Shown piece by piece: positions 8,666-17,097 of a stretch of DNA of 64,000 bases. The stretch is from Brevundimonas sp. UBA6550 (GTDB taxonomy: Bacteria > Pseudomonadota > Alphaproteobacteria > Caulobacterales > Caulobacteraceae): NCBI RefSeq assembly GCF_002434505.1, contig NZ_DJKE01000001.1, positions 248,001-312,000 of the forward strand, read 5' to 3'. Numbering within the stretch: position 1 is the first letter of the stretch; the number at the start of each line of letters is the position of its first letter. The notes beneath the pieces are model-generated. The model was not told the DNA's origin. It ran no database searches and saw only the letters and a list, made by a program, of their open reading frames with translations. The position numbers and the translations under genes are program-made.

Positions 8666-9384
8666 GCCGGATCGTGGAGCGGGCGCGCAACCTGATGACC
8701 CGCCCCGGCGCCTGGCTGGCCCCCAGCGGCGACGGAGGCGGCGGCTATGCGCTGCGGCTGTCGGCGGATCGGCGCAGCCGGATCAGCCTGAGCCTGAACG
8801 AGGCCGAGTTCAGGGCCCTGATCGAACGGCCCGGCCTGCGCGCCCGGCCCGGCGGCGGGTGGCAGGCGCGGGCCGAAGGGGAGACGGCGGCCCCGCCTCC
8901 CCCCGGCCGACCGGGGGTGGTCCTGGGCGAACGCGACCTGATCCAGCCGGACGGACGGGTGGCGCGGCGGGCGGCCAATCTGGGCGAAAGCCCCATCGCC
9001 TGGCTGGCGCGGCGAAAGGACGTCTCGGGCCGCCCCTGGCTGACGCCGGCCGAGGCGGCGGCCGGGGAGCGTCTGCGGCGCGAGGCCGAGTTCGCCCTGC
9101 GCGGCCCGTCCCTGACCATGCGCTGGGACGCCCTGCCGACGTCGGGCGCCGGAACCGCCGCGCGGCTGGAGCCGAGCGACCGCGCCCTGTCGGCCGGGCG
9201 CCGGGTGGAGGCGGCGCTGGCGGTGGTCGGCCCGCGCCTGCGTCCGATGCTGAACCGCATCTGCATCCATGGCGACAGCCTGCAACTGGCCGAAACCGGC
9301 CTGGGCCTGCGTCGCCGCCAGGGCAAGACGGTGCTGAAACACGCGCTCCAGGCCCTGGCCGAACACTATGGGATCGGGGTCTAG
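8662..9384 (+). CDS. DUF6456 domain protein, coupled to the HTH gene
   Basis: The 240-residue protein begins at ATG 8662, overlapping the HTH gene's stop, which implies translational coupling. The second half fits DUF6456 as I remember it: SPIAWLARRKD, then TPAEAAAGERLRREAEFA, ending LGLRRRQGKTVLKHALQALA. The first half is Arg- and Pro-rich with no recognisable domain. No signal peptide or membrane segment is present. Its function is unknown; the gene order suggests it works with the DnaA-like HTH protein as a DNA-binding or regulatory pair. Confidence 0.75.
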   Translation: MSRIVERARNLMTRPGAWLAPSGDGGGGYALRLSADRRSRISLSLNEAEFRALIERPGLRARPGGGWQARAEGETAAPPPPGRPGVVLGERDLIQPDGRVARRAANLGESPIAWLARRKDVSGRPWLTPAEAAAGERLRREAEFALRGPSLTMRWDALPTSGAGTAARLEPSDRALSAGRRVEAALAVVGPRLRPMLNRICIHGDSLQLAETGLGLRRRQGKTVLKHALQALAEHYGIGV

Positions 9385-9416
9385 CGCGCCGATACGCGAT
9401 CAATCTGGCCCACAAT

Positions 9417-9544
9417 CGTCATTCCGGGGCGTCCGAAGGACAAACCCGGAACCCCGGGCTTCGCATCCGGCATCAAAGGCGTCCAGCAGCGTGAGCGTGG
9501 CCCTGGGTTCCGGGTTCTTCGCTGCGCTCAGCCCCGGAATGACG
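9417..9544. repeat. Palindromic intergenic element, family A copy 2 (inverted)
   Basis: The ends are CGTCATTCCGGGGC and GCCCCGGAATGACG. The GTCCGAAGGAC segment is on the left and CTTCGCTGCGCTCAG on the right, so it is reversed relative to copy 1. It lies between the ends of the convergent DUF6456 and DUF1624-like genes, where it may terminate both. Confidence 0.8.
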
Positions 9545-9569
9545 GTCTTCGGCTGACTTCGGTTTGGAC

Positions 9570-10799
9570 CTAGAGGTATTTCATCCAGGGCTGGCCGCTG
9601 GTCCGCTTGATCCGGGCGAACCAGCGGCAGGCGAACCAGCAGGGGATGGCGACGACGGCCGCCAGCGCCCAGAGCCAGCCTACGCCCGGCACGGCGAAGC
9701 CATCGCCCTGATTGGGCCCGAGGACCGCCAGCGCCGCCAGTTGCAGAAGATGCAGGCCGTAGAGGTGGATCAGATAGAAGAACAGCGGCGCCGCGCCGAA
9801 CACGGCCAACAGGCCGACCAGCCGATCCGACGCCCGCTCCAGCCCCGCCAGCAGCAGGGCGCCGACGCCCAGGGTCAGCAGGATGAAATCGGCGGACGGC
9901 GGATATTTGGTCAGATTCAGCACGCTCATCGCCGTCTGCAACGGCGTCGCCTGCACGGTCCACGGGGTGGGATCGCCATACAGGTTGATCGCGCGCAGGA
10001 CCGCGAACAGGGCCAAGGCCGAAAGGCCGGTCGCCGCCAGACGCTTCAGCCGCACCCCTTGCGGCCCCGCGAACCAGGGACCGACGCCATAGCCCAGGGC
10101 GATAACGCCGATCCACGGCAGCAGGGGATAGGAGGTTCGGGCCTGTTCGACGCCTAGCCCCAACCCCGACAGGTCGATGAAGCCCCGGTCGTGCAGAATG
10201 GCCCATATCGCATGGCCCGGCTGACCCGGCTGCAGGCTGATCGTGTCCAGCAGATTGTGGCCCAGGACGATCGCAAGACCGACCGCGATCAGGGCCGGGC
10301 GCGGCAGATACGCCAGCCCCGCCAGGGCGATCATCGACAGGCCGATGACCCAGATCACCTGCAGATAGAGGGTCTGCGGCGTCAGGGAGAAGGTCCAGGC
10401 GAAACTGACCACCGTCAGCTCCAGCGCCACCAGGAACAGGCCGCGCTTCAGCAGAAAGCCCGAGGCGGCCCGCGCCCGGTTCCCGCCCGCGGCGGTCTTG
10501 TCCGCATAGAGCCAGGCCCCCAGGCCGGTCAGGGCGACGAACACCGGGGCGCACAGGTGGGCCGACAGCCGGGTGAAGAACAGGCCCGGCGTGGTCGTCG
10601 AAACGTCCATCGGGTCCGAGACCTGGGCGTGGATGAAGAAGAACTCCCGCGCATGGTCCACCAGCATCAGCAGGATCACCAGCCCCCGCAGGGCGTCGAT
10701 GGAGCGGATGCGCCCGCCCACGCCGGCGGCGATGCGGGATCGGGCGAGGGCGCGGGACGGGGCGGAAGGCGAAAGCGTTGCGGCGGTTGACAGCATCAT
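9570..10799 (-). CDS. Multi-pass membrane protein, DUF1624 / HGSNAT-like
   Basis: The 409-residue protein begins with a short basic tail and the family signature RIRSIDALRGLVILLMLVDH, followed by about ten to twelve hydrophobic helices. This matches the DUF1624 group related to heparan-alpha-glucosaminide N-acetyltransferase and OpgC-like acyltransferases, which move acyl groups across the membrane onto sugars. The real substrate is unknown. Two ATG codons (10799, 10796) are adjacent. The open frame runs much further upstream, but that part is an antisense shadow of the TonB receptor gene. An AT-rich spacer with TATAAT-like sequence separates it from that divergent gene. Confidence 0.82.
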   Translation of the reverse strand: MMLSTAATLSPSAPSRALARSRIAAGVGGRIRSIDALRGLVILLMLVDHAREFFFIHAQVSDPMDVSTTTPGLFFTRLSAHLCAPVFVALTGLGAWLYADKTAAGGNRARAASGFLLKRGLFLVALELTVVSFAWTFSLTPQTLYLQVIWVIGLSMIALAGLAYLPRPALIAVGLAIVLGHNLLDTISLQPGQPGHAIWAILHDRGFIDLSGLGLGVEQARTSYPLLPWIGVIALGYGVGPWFAGPQGVRLKRLAATGLSALALFAVLRAINLYGDPTPWTVQATPLQTAMSVLNLTKYPPSADFILLTLGVGALLLAGLERASDRLVGLLAVFGAAPLFFYLIHLYGLHLLQLAALAVLGPNQGDGFAVPGVGWLWALAAVVAIPCWFACRWFARIKRTSGQPWMKYL

Positions 10800-10847
10800 G
10801 CCGAAACGGATAGCCGATATATTATAACGTTTCAAACGGAGCCTGAC

Positions 10848-12926
10848 TTGTCCCTGCTTTCGAGCTGCGCCGGCGCCTGCCTGCTGGCCGCCGCCCAACC
10901 GCCTGTCGCGCCTGCGCCGGAGGCGGCGGTCGAACCGGCCGCCTTGAGCGAAATCGTCGTCTTGGGCCGCCGCGCGGCGCCGCGCGACCGCACCCTGGGC
11001 GCCGGGCGCGACACCGAGACCATGTCCCCGTCCAGCCGCTCGATCGAGAACGACCTGATCCTGGCGGTCGGGGCCACGCGCCTGGCGGATGCGCTGGAGC
11101 TGGTCAGCGGCGTCAGCCAGCAGAACAATCGCGGCGGGGTGATGGACAACTTCGCCATTCGCGGCTTTCTGGGCACGCCCGACGGCGGGGCGGAATATTA
11201 CGTCGACGGCTTCCTGGCCAATCGCGGCATGGCCCCGCCCCGCGACCCGGCCACGGCCGAGCGGATCGAGGTGCTGAAGGGCCCGTCCGGCGCCCTGTTT
11301 GGCGACATCGATCCGGCCGGGCGGGTCAATCTGGTTTCCAAGACGCCCCGGTTCGCGACAGAGGCGGCGTTCACCGGAACTGTCGGCTCCTTCGGCCTGC
11401 GGCGCGGCGAGCTGGACGTCACCGGCCCGGTGACCGAGACCCTGGCCGGGCGGCTGATCCTGGCGGGCGAGACCAGCACGGGCTGGCGCGACAATGTCGG
11501 GCTGGACCGGACGGTGGTCGCGCCGTCCCTGACCTGGCGGCCCAATGGCGATCTGCGCCTGACCTATGTGGGCGAGTTCACCACCTTCACCACTCTGTTC
11601 GACCGGGGGATGCCGGCGATCGGCGGCGACGCCCTGGCCCTGCCGGAATCCAACTACTACGGCGAGCCGGGCGACGGCCCGACCCGGTTCCGCAACGAAC
11701 GGCATCAGGTCACGGGCGAATACGCCCTGAACGGCGCTTGGAGCCTGAACGGCGGGATCGCCTGGCGCGGCGGCTCGTTGCGCGGCCTGTCCAGCGATCA
11801 GTCGCGCCTGGTCGGCGACCAGCTGTGGCGCCAGCGTCGGGGCCGCGACTTCTCCGTCGAGGACCTGTCGGCGCGGCTGGAGGTGCGGGGCGCTGTCGCG
11901 ACCGGCCCGGGCGTCCACAACCTCGCCTTCGGGCTCAAGGGCTACAAGCTGACCTATGGAGAGAAGTGGCTGCGGATCAATCCGACGGCGGCCAACCCCT
12001 ATCCGATCAATGTCTTCGACCCGGTCTATGGGGCGGTCCCGGCGCCCACGCCCCTGCCGTTCACCGACAATCTGGAGACGCGCGAGGTCGTGACCCTGTA
12101 CGCCCAGGACCTGTGGGAGGTGAACGACCGCCTGAGCCTGTCGGCGGGCCTGCGGCTGGACGACTACAGCCAGCGCATCCGCAACAACCGCACCGGCGCC
12201 GTGGGCGAGGCGGCGGACACGCCGTTCGACTATCGCTTCGCCGCCCGCTACCGCCTGACCGACAACGTCACCGCCCACGCCAGCTATGGCCGCTCCTTCG
12301 TGCTGAACTCGGGCACGGGGCGCGACGGCGCGGGCTTCGCGCCCGAGAAGGGCCAGGGGTCCGAGATCGGTCTGGCCGGCGCCTGGGACGGGCTGGACCT
12401 GGCCGCCACCGTCTTCGACATCGAGAAGTCGAACATCCTGACCACCGACCCGGTCGATTCCAACTATCTGGCCCCGGTCGGCAAGCTGACCACGCGCGGG
12501 ATCGAGCTGGACGGCTCGCTGAAGATCGACGACGCCTGGCAGGTGGTGGCCAACTACAGCTGGACCGACGCCAAGGCCGACGACAGCCGGTTCGCCAGCG
12601 ACGCCGTGCTGAACGTGCCCGAACATTCCGGCTCGCTGTTCGTCATCGGCCGGTTCCCCACCGCCCACGGCACGGACTGGTCGGTGATGGCGGGCGCGGC
12701 CTATGTCGGCGACCGCGCCGGCGCCCTGACCGCCGATCCGGTCAGACTGCCCGCCTATTGGAAGGCCAAGGCGGCGCTGGACTATGGGCTGACGCGCCAG
12801 GTCACGGCGCGGGTCGAGGTCGACAACCTGTTCGACGAACGCTACGCCGCCAGCTCCTACAGCGCCCTGTGGATCTTCCCCGGCGCGCCGCGCAGCGTTA
12901 GGGCGTCGCTGAGGATCGCGCTGTAA
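10848..12926 (+). CDS. TonB-dependent siderophore receptor
   Basis: The 692-residue outer-membrane receptor has a short signal region, a plug domain (about 40-190: NFAIRGF, then RIEVLKGPSGALFG) and a long beta-barrel ending in an aliphatic residue (SLRIAL). The plug motif SGALFGDIDPAGRVNLVSKTP is typical of the FhuE/FpvA/FecA-like siderophore group. It should import an iron chelate using TonB energy. The start is TTG at 10848 with CGGAG six bases before it; the signal peptide is unusually short, so the start is only moderately certain. The promoter is probably in the AT-rich gap shared with the divergent membrane-protein gene. Confidence 0.92.
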   Translation: MSLLSSCAGACLLAAAQPPVAPAPEAAVEPAALSEIVVLGRRAAPRDRTLGAGRDTETMSPSSRSIENDLILAVGATRLADALELVSGVSQQNNRGGVMDNFAIRGFLGTPDGGAEYYVDGFLANRGMAPPRDPATAERIEVLKGPSGALFGDIDPAGRVNLVSKTPRFATEAAFTGTVGSFGLRRGELDVTGPVTETLAGRLILAGETSTGWRDNVGLDRTVVAPSLTWRPNGDLRLTYVGEFTTFTTLFDRGMPAIGGDALALPESNYYGEPGDGPTRFRNERHQVTGEYALNGAWSLNGGIAWRGGSLRGLSSDQSRLVGDQLWRQRRGRDFSVEDLSARLEVRGAVATGPGVHNLAFGLKGYKLTYGEKWLRINPTAANPYPINVFDPVYGAVPAPTPLPFTDNLETREVVTLYAQDLWEVNDRLSLSAGLRLDDYSQRIRNNRTGAVGEAADTPFDYRFAARYRLTDNVTAHASYGRSFVLNSGTGRDGAGFAPEKGQGSEIGLAGAWDGLDLAATVFDIEKSNILTTDPVDSNYLAPVGKLTTRGIELDGSLKIDDAWQVVANYSWTDAKADDSRFASDAVLNVPEHSGSLFVIGRFPTAHGTDWSVMAGAAYVGDRAGALTADPVRLPAYWKAKAALDYGLTRQVTARVEVDNLFDERYAASSYSALWIFPGAPRSVRASLRIAL

Positions 12927-12930
12927 GCCT

Positions 12931-13374
12931 TCACCCCGCCGCCAGCGCCGCCTCCCTGATCCGCCCCACCATGCTGTTCAGGCCGTTGGCGCGCTGGCGC
13001 GTCAGGGCCGAGGGCAGGCCCAGGCGGTCAAGCGCGGCCCTGGCGTCGAAGGCCAGGATTTCGGACGGCGTGCGCCCGGAATACAGTTTCAGCAACAGGG
13101 CGATATTGCCCTTGGACAGGGCGCTGTCGCTGTCGGCGGCGAACCACAGGCGCCCGTCCGCAGCCGTCACGGCCAGCCACACCTGGGCCGCGCAGCCCGG
13201 CACCTTGTTGGCCTCGACACGGTCGGCCTCGTCCAGCGGGGCCAGCCCCTTGCCCAGTTCGATCACATATTCGATCCGCTGCTCCCAATCGCCCAGCAGG
13301 TCGAAATCCTCGGCCAGTTCGGCCAGGGTCTGATCCAGGCTGTCGGTCGGGGGCGTGGGGTCGCTTGCGGTCAT
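12931..13374 (-). CDS. sufE: Cysteine desulfuration protein SufE
   Basis: The 147-residue protein carries the SufE acceptor cysteine in KVPGCAAQVWL and the LGKGLAPLDEADR region. SufE accepts persulfide sulfur from the SufS desulfurase and feeds Fe-S cluster assembly. The ATG at 13374 was chosen because the residues before it do not resemble the family. No suf operon is visible around it; it stands alone between the siderophore receptor gene (convergent, 4-bp gap) and the divergent kinase gene. Confidence 0.93.
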   Translation of the reverse strand: MTASDPTPPTDSLDQTLAELAEDFDLLGDWEQRIEYVIELGKGLAPLDEADRVEANKVPGCAAQVWLAVTAADGRLWFAADSDSALSKGNIALLLKLYSGRTPSEILAFDARAALDRLGLPSALTRQRANGLNSMVGRIREAALAAG

Positions 13375-13535
13375 GGGCGCTGGATAGGCCGCCGCGCCGT
13401 TAACGACAACCGGCCGTTTTGTCCCCCGATATTCATGGTGAACGCCGCGATGGGGTTCGCCTGAGGGGGGAGCGGCCTCGCACCGACTCAAGGCGGGGAC
13501 TAATCTGGGATCAGACAGAACACCGGCCCGACCGA

Positions 13536-15239
13536 TTGACACCCTTCCCTCGCCACAGCTTCCAGGACGACCCGCGCCCGCCGCCGCATGACGCCCGGTC
13601 GGGCGCGCCGCTGGTGGCCCTGTGGCACGCCGTCTGGGCCGTGGCGGTCAGCCTGACGGCCCTGTCGGCCCAGATGACGGGCAGTCTGCATAACGGACCG
13701 CTGGCCGCGCTTCTGATCATGGCCCTGCCCGGGGTGCTGGGGGTGGCGCTGATGGTGCGCGACACCCTGGCGCTGCGGCTGACGATCATGGTCGCCTGGC
13801 TGGTCGCGGCGACGGCGGCGGCGGGCCTGACCGGGGGCGTCACCGGCGCCCTGCCCGGTCTGGTCATGCTGCCGCTGGCGGCGGGCGTGGCCCTGGATCA
13901 CGAACGCGACGGCCGCGACGGCCTGACCTGGCTGGGGGTGGGCGGCGTGCTGCCGCCGCTGTTCAGCGGCCTGACGTCCAGCTGGTTGAACGGGCCGGAG
14001 GCGCAGGAACCGCTGCTGGCCGCCGCCTCTGCCTTTCTGGCCCTGGGCGCCGTCGGATCGGCCCTGCGCCTGACCTGGGGCCAGCGTCGCCGCCGCTTGG
14101 TCGAGGCGCAGGACCAGGCCGACCGCATCGCCGCCCTGCTGCACGACCAGCCCGGCCTGACCCTGCTGCTGGAGCCGTCGGGCCATGCGGTCGCGACGTG
14201 GGGGGCCGCCCCGCCCGCCCTGTCGGTTCCGGCCCTGATCGACCAGGGTCTGGTGGCCAGCGCCCATGCGCCGGACCGGCCGGCTGTCTCCGCCGCCCTG
14301 TCGCGCGCCCTGTCGGGCCAGCCGGCCGAGGTGCAGTTCAGCCCCCGCAGCGCCCTGGACCGCCGCGTCATCCTGATCGTCGCCCCCTTCCATGATCGGG
14401 CCGCCAGCCGCCCCCGCCTAATCGCCCAGGCGTTCGACGGCACGGCCCAGTTCGCCCGCGAACTGGGGCTGGAGACCGCCCGCGTCGAGGCCGAGGCCCA
14501 GTCCGCCGGCAAGACCCGCTTCCTGGCCAATATGAGCCACGAACTGCGCACGCCGCTGAACGCCGTGCTGGGCTTCGCCGACATCATGCGCCAGCGCCTG
14601 TTCGGCCCCATGCCCGACCGTTACGCCGGTTACGCCGACGCCATCCACCAGGCGGGCGGCCACCTGCTGGACCTGATCAACGACGTCTTGGACCTGTCCA
14701 AGATCGAAGCCGAACGCTATCAGCTGGCCGTCGCCGAGTTCGATGCGCGCGACGCCGTGTCCGCCGCCGTCGCCCTGGTACGGCTCCAGGCCGACGACAA
14801 GGGCGTGGATCTGGCCGCCGTCCTGTCGGCCGAGCCATTGAAGGTGCGCGCCGACGCCCGCGCCCTGAAGCAGATGGCGCTGAACCTGCTGTCCAATGCG
14901 GTCAAGTTCACCCCGGCCGGCGGCTCCGTCACCCTGACGCTGGACGCGGACGGCCCGGACCTGGAGCTGGCGGTGTCCGACACCGGCGTCGGCATCGCCC
15001 CCGAAGACCTGAAACGCCTGGGCCGCCCCTTCGAACAGGCCGGCGGCGCCGACCAGAAGGCCCAAGGCACGGGCCTGGGCCTATCCCTGGTCCGCAGCCT
15101 GACCGAACTGCACGGCGGCCGCATGACCATCGACAGCACCCTAGGCGAAGGGGCGGCGGTGATGATCCGGTTGCCGGTGATGGTGGTGGGGGGCGAACAG
15201 CCCGAGGCGACGCCCCGTCGCATCCTCGCCGAGACCTGA
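13536..15239 (+). CDS. divJ: Membrane sensor histidine kinase, probable DivJ
   Basis: From TTG 13536 the protein has 567 residues: about six membrane segments (30-180), a PAS-like region (195-290), a HisKA domain with FLANMSHELRTPLNAVLGF (H335), and a HATPase domain with NLLSNAVKF and GTGLGLSLV. Caulobacter DivJ has the same order and its phospho-acceptor is H338, close to this value; it is a stalked-pole kinase for DivK and PleD, upstream of CtrA. The start is uncertain: an earlier TTG (13419) and a later GTG (13614) are in frame. The DivJ identity is an inference from architecture and sequence feel. Confidence 0.65.
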   Translation: MTPFPRHSFQDDPRPPPHDARSGAPLVALWHAVWAVAVSLTALSAQMTGSLHNGPLAALLIMALPGVLGVALMVRDTLALRLTIMVAWLVAATAAAGLTGGVTGALPGLVMLPLAAGVALDHERDGRDGLTWLGVGGVLPPLFSGLTSSWLNGPEAQEPLLAAASAFLALGAVGSALRLTWGQRRRRLVEAQDQADRIAALLHDQPGLTLLLEPSGHAVATWGAAPPALSVPALIDQGLVASAHAPDRPAVSAALSRALSGQPAEVQFSPRSALDRRVILIVAPFHDRAASRPRLIAQAFDGTAQFARELGLETARVEAEAQSAGKTRFLANMSHELRTPLNAVLGFADIMRQRLFGPMPDRYAGYADAIHQAGGHLLDLINDVLDLSKIEAERYQLAVAEFDARDAVSAAVALVRLQADDKGVDLAAVLSAEPLKVRADARALKQMALNLLSNAVKFTPAGGSVTLTLDADGPDLELAVSDTGVGIAPEDLKRLGRPFEQAGGADQKAQGTGLGLSLVRSLTELHGGRMTIDSTLGEGAAVMIRLPVMVVGGEQPEATPRRILAET

Positions 15240-15249
15240 CCGCCGGCTT

Positions 15250-15807
15250 TTATCCGGCCTCGCGCACCTCGTCGCAACGCTGCATGAACCGATGCGCCAG
15301 TTCGGCAGGCGGCGGCGGGTATCGGACGGCGCCGTCGCCATCCGCATATCGTTCGCCGATCTCGAACCAGGGCCCACCCAGCAAGGCGGCCAGCTCGTTC
15401 TTGGACGGATGCAGCCGGTAAGAGGCGAACATGTCGAAGCCGCCGTATTCCCAGACGGGCTCGCCCAACAGCGAGACACCCGGGCTTCGAAGCCCGAACA
15501 TCGGCAGCAGTTGCGGAGGACCGCCCACGTCGGTCGCAAATCTGTAGGCGTCGCCCCACACATGCAAACTTCCGTCGGCTTCGCAGGTCAGCAACAGCTC
15601 GGCGTCGGGCACCGTCGGGTAAAGACTGTCTCTTTCGGCGATCACCAGGGTCGGCGCACTCGCCCACGTCGCGGGGGCTTGGTCCCATAGGTATTCACGG
15701 TCGAAGTCCGCCTCGGCGACAACTCTCACAGGCGGTGGCGGCCGATCCTCCTTCGAGCAGGCCGAGGCCAGGACAAGAACGGCGGCGACTGACAGCATCT
15801 GGCGCAT
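15250..15807 (-). CDS. Putative lipoprotein of unknown function
   Basis: The 185-residue product has a signal peptide and lipobox VLASAC with the acceptor cysteine at 17, so it is probably a lipid-anchored envelope protein. The mature part is rich in Pro, Trp and acidic residues, and I recognise no domain. The gene converges on the kinase gene with a 10-bp gap. Its upstream neighbour on the same strand is another exported protein, 42 bp away. Confidence 0.6.
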   Translation of the reverse strand: MRQMLSVAAVLVLASACSKEDRPPPPVRVVAEADFDREYLWDQAPATWASAPTLVIAERDSLYPTVPDAELLLTCEADGSLHVWGDAYRFATDVGGPPQLLPMFGLRSPGVSLLGEPVWEYGGFDMFASYRLHPSKNELAALLGGPWFEIGERYADGDGAVRYPPPPAELAHRFMQRCDEVREAG

Positions 15808-15849
15808 AATCCGAAAAATGCACGTCAGGCGAACGCCGACAACCCGAAC

Positions 15850-16710
15850 CTACACCTGTCCCATCGCCAAAAAGGCCCGACCAGCCGCGAAGTCCCCGGC
15901 TTCGAACGTCGAGCGTGCGATGCTGCCGTCGCGGAAGACGAACTCGACGGTGAAGACCTCGCGCGGGTCCAGCCGCGACAGGGCGTCGGCGGCCTCGGCG
16001 GGGAACAGCCAGGCCTGGCCGTTCGCACGGCCCTCGGACAGCAGGGTGCGGTCGGCCGCCTGCGTGCCGGCGGCCCAGAAGGCGCGGCGCTGGACCACGG
16101 GCGGCAGGCCCTGCGCCAGCCACGGGCGCGGCGCCACGCCCGCGTCGCGCATCACGATCCGAACGCCGGTCGGGCGCGAGCGCCCCTGCCAGGACACCAC
16201 GGCCGCCAGTTGATCCGGCCGATCCATGCCGCCCACCACCCCGAACCGCACGGGCGAAGCGCCGGTCGTGGTCGCCTGCATCAGCCGCCAGGTCGGGCGC
16301 GCATAGGCGGCGCGGTCGGCGCTCCAGCCCCTGCGGTCGCCGGGAAACTGCATCCGCGTGGTGCGCGACCAGCCGGAGAAGGCGGTCTGCACCCGGCCCT
16401 GAACCGTCTTCAGATCGGCCGAGCCGCACGGCGTCGTGACCGCCCGCGCCCGCGCCCGCTGGGCCGTCTCGGCCAGTTGCCGGTCGTTGGCGCCCGCCCG
16501 CAGGGCCGCGCCCCGCGCCTGATAGGCGGCCGCCGTCAGGGCGGCGGTCAGCTGCGGCTCGAACAGGCCGCAACGGTCGTTGGCGGCCAGCACGAAGCTG
16601 CGCTCATAATAGCGGTCCTGCGGCGCGGCCAGCGCGGCGGCAGGGGTGGCGGCGATCAGCAGCGCCGACATCAGGGCTTGGGTCCGCCGGGGGGAAAGGC
16701 CTATCCTCAT
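15850..16710 (-). CDS. Exported protein of unknown function
   Basis: The 286-residue product has a signal peptide (about 1-28, ending ALA-AP). The mature protein is alanine- and arginine-rich, with two cysteines (NDRCGLF and TTPCGSA) that could form a disulfide. I do not recognise a family, although the composition resembles uncharacterised exported proteins of Caulobacterales. It may share a transcript with the lipoprotein gene downstream. Confidence 0.6.
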   Translation of the reverse strand: MRIGLSPRRTQALMSALLIAATPAAALAAPQDRYYERSFVLAANDRCGLFEPQLTAALTAAAYQARGAALRAGANDRQLAETAQRARARAVTTPCGSADLKTVQGRVQTAFSGWSRTTRMQFPGDRRGWSADRAAYARPTWRLMQATTTGASPVRFGVVGGMDRPDQLAAVVSWQGRSRPTGVRIVMRDAGVAPRPWLAQGLPPVVQRRAFWAAGTQAADRTLLSEGRANGQAWLFPAEAADALSRLDPREVFTVEFVFRDGSIARSTFEAGDFAAGRAFLAMGQV

Positions 16711-16765
16711 GCCTCGACCCTAGCGGCTCAGCGTTGGGGTTCCGTGTTCGAGCAGGGTTAGCGAA

Positions 16766-17095
16766 TTGCTTCTTTCCAGCGACCTGTGGGTCAGCGCCCT
16801 GATCCGCCGCGCCCAGATCGAGGGCGCCTATGCGACCGTGGTCAACAAGGGCGACGACCGCGCCGGCTCGGTCATCGTCAAGGCCTATGACACCTCCACC
16901 CGCACCGCCCGCCTATACACCGAAGCCTTCGGAACCGACGGCGACCGCCTGTGGATCCAGCCCGTCACGTCCGACAGCGAAAGCGAACTGGACGCCTATA
17001 TCGCCCGCCAGCGGGGCTATGATCCCGACCTGTGGGTGGTGGAGATCGAGGACAAGCAGGGCCGGCACTTCATCACCGAGACGGTGCAGGTCTGA
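16766..17095 (+). CDS. DUF1491 family protein
   Basis: The 109-residue soluble protein fits DUF1491, a small alphaproteobacterial family, through LWVSALIRRAQIEGAYA, VVNKGDDRAGSV and the C-terminal LWVVEIEDKQGRHF. Its role is unknown. The best start is TTG 16766, since the protein then begins MLLSSDLWVSAL; the ribosome binding site is weak. It converges on the SRPBCC membrane protein gene with a 2-bp gap. Confidence 0.8.
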   Translation: MLLSSDLWVSALIRRAQIEGAYATVVNKGDDRAGSVIVKAYDTSTRTARLYTEAFGTDGDRLWIQPVTSDSESELDAYIARQRGYDPDLWVVEIEDKQGRHFITETVQV

Positions 17096-17097
17096 CC

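Noticed and set aside
10800..12668. Very long minus-strand open frame joined to the DUF1624-like gene
   Set aside because: It is antisense to the siderophore receptor, is dominated by Arg/Gly/Gln/Pro low-complexity residues, and has no family features; it is a high-G+C shadow frame.
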